Source: VAZQ01 sp963785745 (GTDB lineage Bacteria; Pseudomonadota; Alphaproteobacteria; Rhizobiales; Xanthobacteraceae). From it: 64,000 nucleotides of DNA. The stretch lies in contig CAWAWR010000016.1 in the NCBI GenBank assembly GCA_963785745.1, positions 496,001 to 560,000 of the forward strand, read 5' to 3'. The notes below the pieces were generated by a model, which did no database searches, was not told where the DNA came from, and worked only from the letters and a program-made list of their open reading frames with translations. Shown here piece by piece: positions 45,368 to 54,400 of this stretch (its first letter is position 1; each line of letters opens with the position of its first letter). The translations under genes and the position numbers were made by a program.

Positions 45368-45784
45368 ATGGGACGTATCGTTCTGCTGCTGGCGTTGGGC
45401 GTCGGGATCACCCTTGGCCTTGGCCAGGGCAGCCCCGCGAGCGCTCAGTCCCAGCAAAAGCCGACAATCCAATCGCTGCTGCAGGCGGACCTGCAGGGCA
45501 TTCCGGGCCAGGAAACGATCCTTGAGGTCCTCACCATTCCCGCTGGAGGGGCGACGCCGCGGCACATCCATCCTGACGGCCACGAGATCGTGTACGTGCT
45601 CGAAGGGACGACCACGGCTGAGATCGACGGGCGGGAAACGCGCAACTACGGTGTCGGTGAAGTCGTCCACGTCCCGCCCAACGTTCCGCATGTCGGGCGC
45701 AACGCGAGCGCGACTGCGCCGCTCAAGGTCTTGATCATCCGCATCAAGGACAAGAGCAAGCCGGTCATGGTGCCGGTCAAATAG
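45368..45784 (+). CDS. Exported cupin-domain protein
   Basis: A 138-residue protein with GGAGGAGCCCC before ATG 45368 and a signal peptide (IVLLLALGVGITLGLGQG). The mature part is a single cupin barrel. The first motif is GGATPRHIHPDGHEIVYVLEG (His, His and Glu metal ligands), and the second includes GVGEVVHVPPNVPHVGRN (His). All usual metal positions are filled, so a mononuclear metal enzyme or metal-binding protein is likely. Substrate is unknown. It is divergent from rpsF and convergent with the next small gene. Confidence 0.85.
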   Translation: MGRIVLLLALGVGITLGLGQGSPASAQSQQKPTIQSLLQADLQGIPGQETILEVLTIPAGGATPRHIHPDGHEIVYVLEGTTTAEIDGRETRNYGVGEVVHVPPNVPHVGRNASATAPLKVLIIRIKDKSKPVMVPVK

Positions 45785-45805
45785 CTGGATGCGGCCGGCG
45801 CGTCG

Positions 45806-46036
45806 TCAGCTCGCGCGCGATTGCTCCAACCGCTGCAGCAATTCCGCGAGCTGCACGGCCAGATCGACCCCCTCGCGGATATGCTTCGTACGCTGCGCGT
45901 CGGCAGCGCCGCTGCGGAGGCGGTTGAGCTGGTTGAGCAATAGTTCGAGGTTGTCGGCGACGAGCCGATGCCTGAATTGAGGATCCACGCGCGAGCGCGC
46001 AAGATCGTCGTCGGTCACCAGCGCGACCTCGCGCAT
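45806..46036 (-). CDS. Small helical conserved hypothetical protein
   Basis: A 76-residue cytoplasmic protein (MREVALVTDDDLARSRVDPQ) with a long predicted helix (FRHRLVADNLELLLNQLNRL) and a second (KHIREGVDLAVQLAELLQRL). The regular leucine spacing suggests a helical hairpin or dimer. I believe similar small proteins occur near fabD in Hyphomicrobiales, but I cannot name a function. It is convergent with the cupin gene and divergent from fabD. Confidence 0.6.
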   Translation of the reverse strand: MREVALVTDDDLARSRVDPQFRHRLVADNLELLLNQLNRLRSGAADAQRTKHIREGVDLAVQLAELLQRLEQSRAS

Positions 46037-46212
46037 CTCCGTTCCCTGGCTGTCCGTCCGTCCGCAATCTAGCGGAGGGGCCGTTTGTTAGCGGTTTAGG
46101 ACGCTTCGTTTGTCTCGCGAGACGGTTTCCGTTTCGTTACTGGGCCCCGGGCGTCGCTTGACAGCGGCCGGGATGCCGGTGTCTTAGGGCGCAAATCCCG
46201 AGGGGTATCAAC

Positions 46213-47157
46213 ATGTCGGCGGCGTACGTGTTTCCGGGGCAGGGCAGCCAGGCGGTTGGCATGGGCAAGGTCCTGGCGGAGACCTTCCCGGTTGCGCGCC
46301 GGGTGTTCGACGAGGTTGATGAGGCGCTTGCCGACAAGCTCAGCACGGTGATGTGGGCGGGGCCCGCCGAAGCGATCACCCTCACGGAAAATGCGCAGCC
46401 AGCGCTGGTGGCGGTGTCGATGGCCGCGATGCGCGTCCTTGAATCCGAAGCGGGCGTCGATCTTGCGCGCGATGCCAAATTCGTCGCGGGTCATTCGGTC
46501 GGTGAATATGCGGCGCTGGCCGCGGCCGGTTCGCTGTCGATCGGCGATGCGGTGCGCCTCGTCCGCATCCGCGGCCGGGCGATGCAGCGGGCGGTACCGG
46601 TCGGCATGGGCGCCATGGCGGCGTTGCTCGGAGTCGACTTCGCGCAGGCGGCGGCGATTGCCGCCGAGGCCGCGCAGGGGGAACTGGTCCAGGCCGCCAA
46701 TGACAACGGCGGCGGGCAGGTCGTTGTCTCCGGCCACAAGACGGCGGTCGAGCGTGCGGTCGAAATCGCCAAGGCCAAAGGCGTGCGGCGTGCGATGCTG
46801 CTACCGGTATCCGCCCCGTTCCATTCCGCCCTGATGCAGCCCGCCGCCGAGGTAATGGCCGATGCGCTCGCCAAGGTGACGATCAAGGCGCCGGTGGTTC
46901 CGCTCGTTGCGAATGTCACGGCCGAGCCCGTGACCGACCCGGCGCAAATCATGCGCGGCCTGGTCGAGCAGGTCACCGGCACGGTGCGCTGGCGCGAGTC
47001 CGTCGCCTTCATGGCCTCGGCCGGCGTTGATGTTTTCTATGAAGTCGGGTCGGGCAAGGTCCTGTCCGGCCTCGTCAAGCGGATCGCCGAGGGTGCCAAC
47101 GGCATGTCCGTCGGCACGCCGGACGACGTCGCGGCTTTCAAAGCGGCACGCGGCTGA
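46213..47157 (+). CDS. fabD: Malonyl-CoA:ACP transacylase
   Basis: FabD moves the malonyl group from CoA to acyl carrier protein at the start of fatty-acid elongation. The 314-residue protein starts AYVFPGQGSQAVGMG. The nucleophilic Ser is in VAGHSVGEYAAL (near residue 94), the Arg is in VRIRGRAMQ, and the catalytic His is in PVSAPFHS (near residue 201). It heads fabD-fabG-acpP-fabF on the plus strand, with fabG 22 bp downstream. Confidence 0.96.
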   Translation: MSAAYVFPGQGSQAVGMGKVLAETFPVARRVFDEVDEALADKLSTVMWAGPAEAITLTENAQPALVAVSMAAMRVLESEAGVDLARDAKFVAGHSVGEYAALAAAGSLSIGDAVRLVRIRGRAMQRAVPVGMGAMAALLGVDFAQAAAIAAEAAQGELVQAANDNGGGQVVVSGHKTAVERAVEIAKAKGVRRAMLLPVSAPFHSALMQPAAEVMADALAKVTIKAPVVPLVANVTAEPVTDPAQIMRGLVEQVTGTVRWRESVAFMASAGVDVFYEVGSGKVLSGLVKRIAEGANGMSVGTPDDVAAFKAARG

Positions 47158-47179
47158 ACTTCACGCGAGGAGAGCGTCC

Positions 47180-47917
47180 ATGTTCGACCTGTCCGGCAAG
47201 ACCGCTCTGGTGACAGGAGCGACCGGTGGCATCGGCGGCGCGATCGCCCGCGCATTCCATCAGCAGGGCGCGACCGTCGCGCTGTCCGGCACGCGGGCGG
47301 ACGCGCTCGAGGCGCTGGCCGGCGCTCTGAAGGATCGCGTCCATGTATTGCCGTGCAACCTCGCCGACCGTGCTGCGGTCGACGCGCTGGTGCCGCAGGC
47401 GGAAGCGGCCATGGGCAAGCTCGATGTGCTGGTCGCCAATGCCGGCATCACGCGCGACAATCTGCTCGTGCAGTTGAGCGACGAGGCCTGGGACGAGGTG
47501 ATCGCGGTCAACCTGACGGCGACCTTCCGCCTCACGCGCTCCGCGCTCAAGGGGATGATGCGCCGGCGGACCGGCCGCATCATCGGAATTACGTCGGTCG
47601 TCGGTGTCACCGGCAATGCCGGACAGGGCAACTACACCGCGGCCAAGGCCGGCATGATCGGCATGTTCAAGTCGATCGCCCAGGAGTATGCCAAGCGTGG
47701 CGTCACCGCGAACTGCATCGCACCCGGATTCATCGCCACCGCGATGACCGACAAGCTCAATGACAAGCAGCGCGAAGCAATCCTTGCCCGGGTCCCGGCC
47801 GGCCGGCTCGGGGAGGGCGCCGACGTGGCCGCGGCAGCGGTCTATCTCGCGTCGGACGAGGCCGCCTATGTGACCGGCCAGACGCTCCATGTAAACGGCG
47901 GAATGGCAATGATTTGA
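47180..47917 (+). CDS. fabG: 3-oxoacyl-ACP reductase FabG
   Basis: FabG reduces 3-ketoacyl-ACP with NADPH in each cycle of fatty-acid synthesis. This 245-residue SDR protein has TGATGGIG for the cofactor (residues 12-19), ANAGITRDN, the catalytic Ser in GITSVVG, and Tyr/Lys in NYTAAKAG (near residue 152). NCIAPGFIATAMTD and the C-terminal NGGMAMI are FabG-specific. GAGGAGAG precedes ATG 47180. It is flanked by fabD and acpP. Confidence 0.95.
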   Translation: MFDLSGKTALVTGATGGIGGAIARAFHQQGATVALSGTRADALEALAGALKDRVHVLPCNLADRAAVDALVPQAEAAMGKLDVLVANAGITRDNLLVQLSDEAWDEVIAVNLTATFRLTRSALKGMMRRRTGRIIGITSVVGVTGNAGQGNYTAAKAGMIGMFKSIAQEYAKRGVTANCIAPGFIATAMTDKLNDKQREAILARVPAGRLGEGADVAAAAVYLASDEAAYVTGQTLHVNGGMAMI

Positions 47918-48127
47918 AGGCGGTTGCCGAGCGGAACGCCCATGCTGGTCAAGCCCTGGGAAGTATGGTAACCGGACCCAAGTTGGGGCACGTTGACGGG
48001 GCTTGGCAAGGCATGCACGGTTCGCTCGCGACCGTAGTCTGGTCTTCCACTGTTGCCCCGGACGGCTGTTCGCAATGGTTCGGATGCGTCGAAACGAGCC
48101 AATCGAAATTGACAAGAGGTTACAGCG

Positions 48128-48367
48128 ATGAGTGACATTGGCGAGCGGGTGAAAAAGATCGTCGTGGAGCACCTGGGCGTGGAAGCCGAAAAGGTGACCG
48201 AGGGTGCCAGCTTTATCGACGACCTCGGTGCCGACAGCCTCGACACCGTCGAACTCGTCATGGCATTCGAAGAAGAGTTCGGTTGCGAGATACCGGACGA
48301 TGCGGCCGAAACCATCCTGACGGTGGGCGATGCCGTAAAGTTCCTCGAAAAGAACGCAAAAAGCTGA
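48128..48367 (+). CDS. acpP: Acyl carrier protein
   Basis: A 79-residue acidic four-helix protein. The phosphopantetheine-bearing Ser lies in DLGADSLDTVELVMAFEE (Ser near residue 37). It carries growing acyl chains between FabD, FabG and FabF. AAGAGG lies just upstream of the ATG. The 210-bp gap after fabG suggests its own promoter, as is common for this highly expressed gene. Confidence 0.98.
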   Translation: MSDIGERVKKIVVEHLGVEAEKVTEGASFIDDLGADSLDTVELVMAFEEEFGCEIPDDAAETILTVGDAVKFLEKNAKS

Positions 48368-48475
48368 CCCTTCCGCTTTCGCTGCGCAGCATCGAAAATT
48401 GCATCTTGCAGTTATGGTCTTGGCGCGCAGTAGCGTCAGGGGGCTATAATCTTCCCATCGGTCGAGGAACTGCAG

Positions 48476-49741
48476 ATGAGGCGTGTGGTCGTCACAGGGA
48501 TCGGGATGGTGACGCCGCTGGCATGCGGCGTCGACGCGACGTGGCAGCGTCTCATTGAGGGCAAGAGCGGCGCGGGGCGTATCGAGACGTTTGACGTCTC
48601 CGATCTCGCCGCCAAGATCGCCTGCCAGGTCCCACGCGGTGACGGTTCCAACGGCAGCTTCAATCCCGACCAGTGGATGGAGCCGAAAGAGCAGCGCAAG
48701 GTCGACGACTTCATCATCTTCGCGATGAGCGCCGCAACCCAGGCGCTCGCGGACGCCGGCTGGAAGCCGGAGAGCCGCGACGATCAGAACCAGACCGGCG
48801 TGATGGTCGGCTCCGGGATCGGCGGCCTGACCGGAATAGCGGAGACCGCGATCACCTTGAAGGAGCGGGGACCCCGGCGGGTTTCGCCATTCTTCATTCC
48901 CGGCCGTCTGATCAATCTGGCATCCGGATACGTCTCGATCGCGCACGGTCTGCGCGGCCCGAACCATGCGGTGGTGACCGCGTGCTCCAGCGGCGCGCAT
49001 GCAATCGGCGACGCTTCGCGGCTGGTCGCGCTGGGCGACGCGGAGGTGATGGTGGCCGGCGGCGCGGAGTCGCCGATCTCACGGATCGGCATGGCGGGCT
49101 TCATCGCCTGCCGGGCCCTGTCCACGGGTTTCAACGACACGCCGGAGCGGGCGTCGCGACCGTACGACCGTGACCGCGACGGCTTCGTCATGGGCGAGGG
49201 CGCCGGCATGGTCGTGCTGGAAACTCTTGAACATGCCAAGAGCCGCGGCGCCAGGATCTACGCGGAAGTCATCGGCTATGGATTGTCGGGCGATGCCCAC
49301 CACATCACGGCGCCGGCGGAAGACGGCGACGGCGCGTTGCGCTGCATGAAGGCTGCCATCGCCCGTGCCGGCATCTCGCCCGCGGAGATCGACTACATCA
49401 ACGCGCATGGGACCTCGACGCCGCTTGGCGACGAAATCGAGCTCGGTGCGGTGCAGCGGCTCGTGGGCAATGACGCAGCGCACATCAGCATGTCGTCGAC
49501 CAAGTCATCGACTGGGCATCTGTTGGGCGCGGCAGGCGCGGTGGAGGCGATTTTCTCGATTCTCGCCATGCGCGATGGCATCGCGCCGCCGACCATCAAT
49601 CTGGACAATCCTTCTGTGGAGACCGCGATTGACCTGGTGCCGAACCGTTCGAAAAAACGGAAAATCGATATCGTACTTTCGAACTCGTTCGGCTTTGGCG
49701 GGACCAATGCGTCGTTGGTCTTTCGCCGTCTGAACGGCTAA
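48476..49741 (+). CDS. fabF: 3-oxoacyl-ACP synthase II
   Basis: FabF condenses malonyl-ACP with acyl-ACP. The 421-residue thiolase-fold protein has the nucleophilic Cys in VTACSSGAHAIGDA (near residue 169). The two catalytic His are in NAHGTSTPLGD (near residue 310) and KSSTGHLLGAAG (near residue 347). The C-terminal SNSFGFGGTNASLVF loop is typical of KAS I/II. It follows acpP by 108 bp and completes the fab cluster before mltG. Confidence 0.96.
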   Translation: MRRVVVTGIGMVTPLACGVDATWQRLIEGKSGAGRIETFDVSDLAAKIACQVPRGDGSNGSFNPDQWMEPKEQRKVDDFIIFAMSAATQALADAGWKPESRDDQNQTGVMVGSGIGGLTGIAETAITLKERGPRRVSPFFIPGRLINLASGYVSIAHGLRGPNHAVVTACSSGAHAIGDASRLVALGDAEVMVAGGAESPISRIGMAGFIACRALSTGFNDTPERASRPYDRDRDGFVMGEGAGMVVLETLEHAKSRGARIYAEVIGYGLSGDAHHITAPAEDGDGALRCMKAAIARAGISPAEIDYINAHGTSTPLGDEIELGAVQRLVGNDAAHISMSSTKSSTGHLLGAAGAVEAIFSILAMRDGIAPPTINLDNPSVETAIDLVPNRSKKRKIDIVLSNSFGFGGTNASLVFRRLNG

Positions 49742-49916
49742 ACGCCGCAGTCCCGCTTTCGCCATATTCACTTCTAACGTGGGCGCGGGGGTTGGTTCGC
49801 CGCGCGGAAATTTTGGTGGCACGTAAGCCAAAAGGCTGCGAGCATTGGCGAAGTAGGAGCGTACCGGAGGTGGATGGCCGGTTGCTCGAAGTAGCGTCGG
49901 GGCGTGGGGACTGACC

Positions 49917-51686
49917 GTGAATTCACGAACGACACCTCCGGGTGGCGATGGTAGCGGGCCTGTGCGTCCACGCGCGTCCGCGCCGCCGGCCGGACGTTCG
50001 GCAACGCCGCCTCCTACGCCGAATCCGCCGAGCCGCCGGTTTCCGGCCGCGATGTCATACCCACCGCTGAGCGACAAGGCTCGCACACCGGCCGCACGGC
50101 CGCCGGTCGTGACGCCCGGGCAGCATCAGCGGCCGGCGGCCCCCGACACAGGTTTCCAGCAGCGGACCTCCAGCGCTCCGTCACGGATTCCCATGCCGCC
50201 ACGGATTCCCATACCGCCGCCGCCCGGCGCAACCGACAGCGGCCGGCATCAGCCCGCGGGGCGCGGCTACGATCGTTCTGCTTCGGGCTTGTCGTCGCCG
50301 TCTTTGGGCGGCGGACCGAGTGGTGCGCCGCCGGCCGAGCCGGCGATGACGACCGAGCCGGTGTACCCGTTCAGCGGTCCGTCGGCGCGTTCGGGTTCCG
50401 GTGGTGGAACCGGTGCGGGGCGAACAGTCCTTGACGCGTCCGATCCATATCCGTCCATATCCGGGCGATCGGCAGAGGGATTCGGCAATCCAAATATGGA
50501 CAGACGGATTACGCCGCGCAGTCCGCGCGCAGCACTCGAACCGGAACACGTTCCAGTGCCGACCCGCCGCTCGAAACGTGCCCGCAATCCGCTGGTGATC
50601 ATCGGAAATGCGATCTTCACGCTGCTGATCCTGCTTGTGATCGGCGGCGGTGCGGCGGTCGTGTTCGGCAAGCTTCGGTTTGAGGCGCCCGGGCCCTTGC
50701 AGGCGGACAAGGTCGTGAATATTCCGCCGCGCGCCGGTTTGGTCGAGATCGCCGACATCCTGCAGCGTGAAGGTGTGATGGACGAGCACCGGCTCGTCTT
50801 CGTCGGCGGCGTGTTCGCAATGAAGGCGCGCTCCGAGCTGAAGTCCGGCGAGTATCTTTTCCCCAAACGCGCGAGCGTCCGCGACGTCGTCGAAACGATG
50901 GTCGAAGGCAAGGTCGTGCAGCACCTCATTACGGTCCCCGAGGGGCTGACCTCCGAGCAGATCACCGCGCGCCTTTTGGACAGTCAGATTTTAACCGGCA
51001 CGATCAAGGACACGCCGCGCGAGGGCAGCATGCTGCCGAACAGCTACGCCTTCCGCCGCGGCGACACCCGGGAGCAGGCGATCCAGCGCATGCAGCAGGC
51101 GCAGCAGCAGGTCCTGAAAGAGGCCTGGGAGCGCCGCAGCCGCGATCTGCCGGTGCGAACGCCAGACCAGCTCATCATCCTGGCGTCCATCATCGAAAAG
51201 GAAACCAGCCGGCCGGAAGAGCGCACGCGCGTCGCTGCCGTGTTCGCCAACCGCCTCAAGCAAAAGATGCGGCTGCAGACCGATCCGTCCGTGATCTACG
51301 GTCTGGCGCCGGGCAAAGGGACGTTGGGACGGCCATTGTCGCGGGCGGATCTGGAACGGCCGACGCCTTACAACACCTACATCATCGATGCGTTGCCTCC
51401 AGGGCCGATCGCCAATCCGGGCCGCGCGTCGATCGAGGCCGCGGCCAATCCGGCGCGCACCAAGGAGCTCTATTTCGTTGCCGACGGGACCGGCGGGCAC
51501 GCGTTCGCCGAAACTTACGATCAGCATCTGCGCAACGTCGCGCGGCTGCGCGCGATCGAGGCGGGCGGAACGCCCGAGCCGCCACGCGATCCGCAGCAGA
51601 CGACCGCGCCCGCCGCGGCGCCCAAGGCGGCGACGCCTAAGAAGAAAAACAACCCGGCGAAGAAGAAGGCGCAGCAAGAGCCCTAG
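49917..51686 (+). CDS. mltG: Endolytic murein transglycosylase MltG with a long proline-rich N-terminus
   Basis: MltG cuts nascent glycan strands near the inner membrane. The 589-residue protein begins with about 220 residues of Pro/Ser/Gly/Arg low-complexity sequence, then a transmembrane helix (IIGNAIFTLLILLVIGGGAA). The YceG domain has LITVPEGLTSEQI, PNSYAFRRGDTREQAI and the catalytic Glu in ILASIIEKETSRPEERTRVA (near residue 428). LQTDPSVIYGL and the final DALPPGPIANPG are also present. The tail is Ala/Pro/Lys-rich. E. coli MltG is ~340 residues; the N-terminal extension is a feature of this lineage. GTG 49917 is tentative. Confidence 0.93.
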   Translation: MNSRTTPPGGDGSGPVRPRASAPPAGRSATPPPTPNPPSRRFPAAMSYPPLSDKARTPAARPPVVTPGQHQRPAAPDTGFQQRTSSAPSRIPMPPRIPIPPPPGATDSGRHQPAGRGYDRSASGLSSPSLGGGPSGAPPAEPAMTTEPVYPFSGPSARSGSGGGTGAGRTVLDASDPYPSISGRSAEGFGNPNMDRRITPRSPRAALEPEHVPVPTRRSKRARNPLVIIGNAIFTLLILLVIGGGAAVVFGKLRFEAPGPLQADKVVNIPPRAGLVEIADILQREGVMDEHRLVFVGGVFAMKARSELKSGEYLFPKRASVRDVVETMVEGKVVQHLITVPEGLTSEQITARLLDSQILTGTIKDTPREGSMLPNSYAFRRGDTREQAIQRMQQAQQQVLKEAWERRSRDLPVRTPDQLIILASIIEKETSRPEERTRVAAVFANRLKQKMRLQTDPSVIYGLAPGKGTLGRPLSRADLERPTPYNTYIIDALPPGPIANPGRASIEAAANPARTKELYFVADGTGGHAFAETYDQHLRNVARLRAIEAGGTPEPPRDPQQTTAPAAAPKAATPKKKNNPAKKKAQQEP

Positions 51687-51774
51687 CCGTGGGATGTTTC
51701 GGCATGCCCACCGGACTTGTGACGCGCAATCCGCGCCGTTAAGGTCCCCGCGGATTCTCCTTCGCAGGTAGCCG

Positions 51775-52662
51775 ATGGCGCTTTCAAGCATGACCGGATT
51801 TGCACGCGGGCAGGGCGTGTGCGGCGCCTATGGCTGGGCCTGGGAGCTCAAATCGGTCAACGCCAAGGGGCTCGATCTGCGCCTGCGCCTGCCGGCCGGA
51901 TGGGACGCCGTCGAGGTGCCGGCGCGTAGCCGGGCTGCCGAAGTCCTTTCGCGCGGTACGATCTACGGCACCCTGACCGCCAAGCGCGAGGGCGTCGCGC
52001 CGGTGGTGCGGGTCAACGAACCGGTGCTCGCGGCGGTGCTCGCCACCGTCAAGGATCTCGCCGGCCGCATCGAAGCCGCGCCGCCGCAGATCGACGGCAT
52101 CCTGTCGCTCAAGGGCGTGATCGAGGTTGTCGACGAGGACGAGCGCGAAGAGGACCGCCAGGCCGCCGAAGCGGCCGTGGTTGCCGGATTTCAAGCGACA
52201 CTCGCCGAGCTTGCCGATATGCGCCGCCGGGAAGGGGCGGCACTCGGACAAATTCTGTCGCAACGCCTGGCGGAAATCGCAACGCTGGCATCGCGTGCGG
52301 AAGCCGTGCCCGGGCGGCGCCCGGAGGCCATCAAGGCGCGCATTGCAGAGCAGGTCGAAACGCTGCTCGGCGCATCCGAGCGCTTCGATCCCGACCGTTT
52401 GCATCAGGAAGCGATCCTGATCGCCAGCAAGGCCGATATCCGGGAAGAGCTCGACCGCCTGGCGTCCCATGTGACGCAGGGACGGAGGTTGATCGCCGAC
52501 GGCGGTGCGGTCGGCCGGCGGCTCGACTTCCTGGCGCAGGAGCTCAACCGCGAGGCCAATACGATCTGCTCCAAGTCCAACGACGTGGAGCTCACCAATA
52601 TCGGCCTGGAGCTCAAGACCGTCGTGGAGCAATTCCGCGAGCAGGTGCAGAATTTGGAATAG
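51775..52662 (+). CDS. YicC/YloC-family endoribonuclease
   Basis: A 295-residue protein with the N-terminal YicC domain (LSSMTGFARGQG, then WELKSVNAKGLDLRLRLPAG) and the C-terminal DUF1732 domain (DLLAQELNREANTICSKSND-like segment ending GLELKTVVEQFREQVQNLE). Family members have recently been shown to be RNA endonucleases in E. coli and Bacillus. It lies 5 bp before gmk, the usual pairing in alphaproteobacteria. All expected parts are present. Confidence 0.92.
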   Translation: MALSSMTGFARGQGVCGAYGWAWELKSVNAKGLDLRLRLPAGWDAVEVPARSRAAEVLSRGTIYGTLTAKREGVAPVVRVNEPVLAAVLATVKDLAGRIEAAPPQIDGILSLKGVIEVVDEDEREEDRQAAEAAVVAGFQATLAELADMRRREGAALGQILSQRLAEIATLASRAEAVPGRRPEAIKARIAEQVETLLGASERFDPDRLHQEAILIASKADIREELDRLASHVTQGRRLIADGGAVGRRLDFLAQELNREANTICSKSNDVELTNIGLELKTVVEQFREQVQNLE

Positions 52663-52667
52663 AGGGC

Positions 52668-53342
52668 ATGGCCGCGGCTCGCAAAAAGAAGCGCAAATCG
52701 GCGGGCACGACAAAAGCGATCGCCCGACGCGGGCTTATGCTTGTGCTGTCCTCGCCGTCGGGCGCCGGCAAGACGACGCTGTCGCGTTTGCTGCTGAAAG
52801 CCGATCCATCCGTGGAGCTGTCGGTGTCGGTGACGACGCGTCCCAAGCGCGCCGGCGAAAAGCACGGCCGCGACTATCGCTTTATCAAGAAGCCGCAATT
52901 CGAAAAGATGGCGGAAAAAAGCGAACTGCTCGAATTGGCCGAGGTGTTCGGCAATTTCTATGGAACGCCGCGGGCGCCGGTCGAACGTGCGCTGGCGGCG
53001 GGACGCGATGTCCTGTTCGACATCGACTGGCAGGGCACGCAACAGCTCCGTGAGAAGGTCAAGGACGACGTGGTGACGATCTTCGTGCTGCCGCCCTCGA
53101 TTGCCGATCTCGAGGGCCGGTTGCGAACGCGGGCGCAGGATTCCGACGGGGTGATCGCGTCGCGGATGGCAAAGGCGGCCGACGAGATGAGCCACTGGGC
53201 CGAATACGACTACGTGATCATCAACAAGGATGTCGACCAGGCGTTTGCCGAAGTGCGTGCGATCCTCGCCGCCGAACGGCTCAAGCGCGAGCGCCAGACC
53301 GGATTGACCGACTTCGTCCGAAATCTGCAGGCGAAGCTTTAG
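52668..53342 (+). CDS. gmk: Guanylate kinase
   Basis: Gmk phosphorylates GMP to GDP. The 224-residue protein has a basic N-terminal extension (AARKKKRKSAGTTKAIARRG). The P-loop SSPSGAGKTTLSRLLL (near residue 32), SVSVTTRPKRAGEKHGRDY (GMP binding) and DIDWQGTQQLREK follow. It is translationally close to the YicC gene. An IS5-family remnant begins within a few bases of its stop codon but does not alter the C-terminus (DFVRNLQAKL). Confidence 0.96.
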   Translation: MAAARKKKRKSAGTTKAIARRGLMLVLSSPSGAGKTTLSRLLLKADPSVELSVSVTTRPKRAGEKHGRDYRFIKKPQFEKMAEKSELLELAEVFGNFYGTPRAPVERALAAGRDVLFDIDWQGTQQLREKVKDDVVTIFVLPPSIADLEGRLRTRAQDSDGVIASRMAKAADEMSHWAEYDYVIINKDVDQAFAEVRAILAAERLKRERQTGLTDFVRNLQAKL

Positions 53343-53344
53343 CC

Positions 53345-54235
53345 GGCTTCAGCGCGCGGAATATTATAGTCTTGACGCCGAACTCGTAGGGCGCTGAAGC
53401 CTTGCCCTTGCCGATGCATTCGACCTCGGGCGCGTGGAAGGAATAAAGCTTCCAGCCGCGCTGACGCTGCTGTTGGGAGCGGATCTGGTTGGCGCGCGTG
53501 AGCGGCCATTCGAACGCGGCTTCGAGGTCGGGCTTGCCGGCGGTCTTGCGGCGGATGTCGCGGATGATGCGCCGAGCCGAGTGCGCAGGATGCGCAACTG
53601 TCGGCGGTGGCGGTTGAACTGCTTGGCGTGGGCATAGCGCCCGGCCATCATGGCGGCCGCTTGGCGATGCGCCGATAGGACTGCCGCAGCTTCACGCCGT
53701 GCTTGTCGGCCAGGCGGTTGAGCCCCCTGATCGCGGCGTGCAGGAGCTTGCCGTCGGTGGGGAAGGTGATGGCCTTGGGCTGCACCGTGGTATCGACCGT
53801 GACCCGTTCGAGGTCCTTGGTCCGCAGCGCGCCGGCCTCGTGCGCCACCCGCAAGCTCTCGGCCAAGAGAAGCTCGAGCTTGTCGCCAAGCCGCTTGCGC
53901 CAATGGCTGAGATCGGAGCGCTCGTGCGGGAAGGCGTGCTGGAAGAACTCCTCCCCGGTGAAGTGCTGAAAATAGGGGTCGTAGACCCAGCGCTCGCACA
54001 CCTCTTCATCCGACAGCGCGAAGACGTGCTTGAGCAGCAGCAGCCCGAGCATGAACCGGCTTTCAATCGCGGGCCGGCCCTTGTCGCTGAACAGCGGCGC
54101 GATCTCGCCGTCGAGCCACTCCCAATCGAGCTGGCCCGCGAGCCGCACCAGTTCGTGCTGCATGTTGATGATCTGGTCGAGCCGCGCCCGGAACAGATCG
54201 CCTTCACCCGTCGTCTCGTGCTTCTTCGGCCGCAT
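53345..54235 (-). pseudogene. IS5-family transposase remnant
   Basis: The transposase starts MRPKKHETTGEGDLFRARLD (ATG ending 54235) and keeps WVYDPYFQHFTGEEFFQHAF, SDLSHWRKRLGDKLELLLAE and VTVDTTVQPKAITFPTD, which includes the first catalytic Asp. The frame breaks near 53660 (one base lost), continues in MAGRYAHAKQFNRHRRQLR, and breaks again near 53571. It then reads HAPEVECIGKGKASAPYEFG and stops making transposase sense at about 53345, against the gmk stop. The usual later part with the remaining acidic residues is missing. The element is therefore dead and truncated. Its other end lies near 54400 (CTTTGTTCACGGAGAAC), touching the end of the next gene. Confidence 0.85.
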
Positions 54236-54400
54236 CGTTCCCTCCGATGCTGCAACGAAATCACTGTTCGGGCCCGAAGGGAATCCAAAATGCAAATTGC
54301 AAGGTTCAGAGCCTTCAGCCCCGAAACCTTGCAATCTCAAAACCGGTCGTACGCCAAAAATCAAATCTCGGTCAATCGCTTAGGCTTTGTTCACGGAGAA

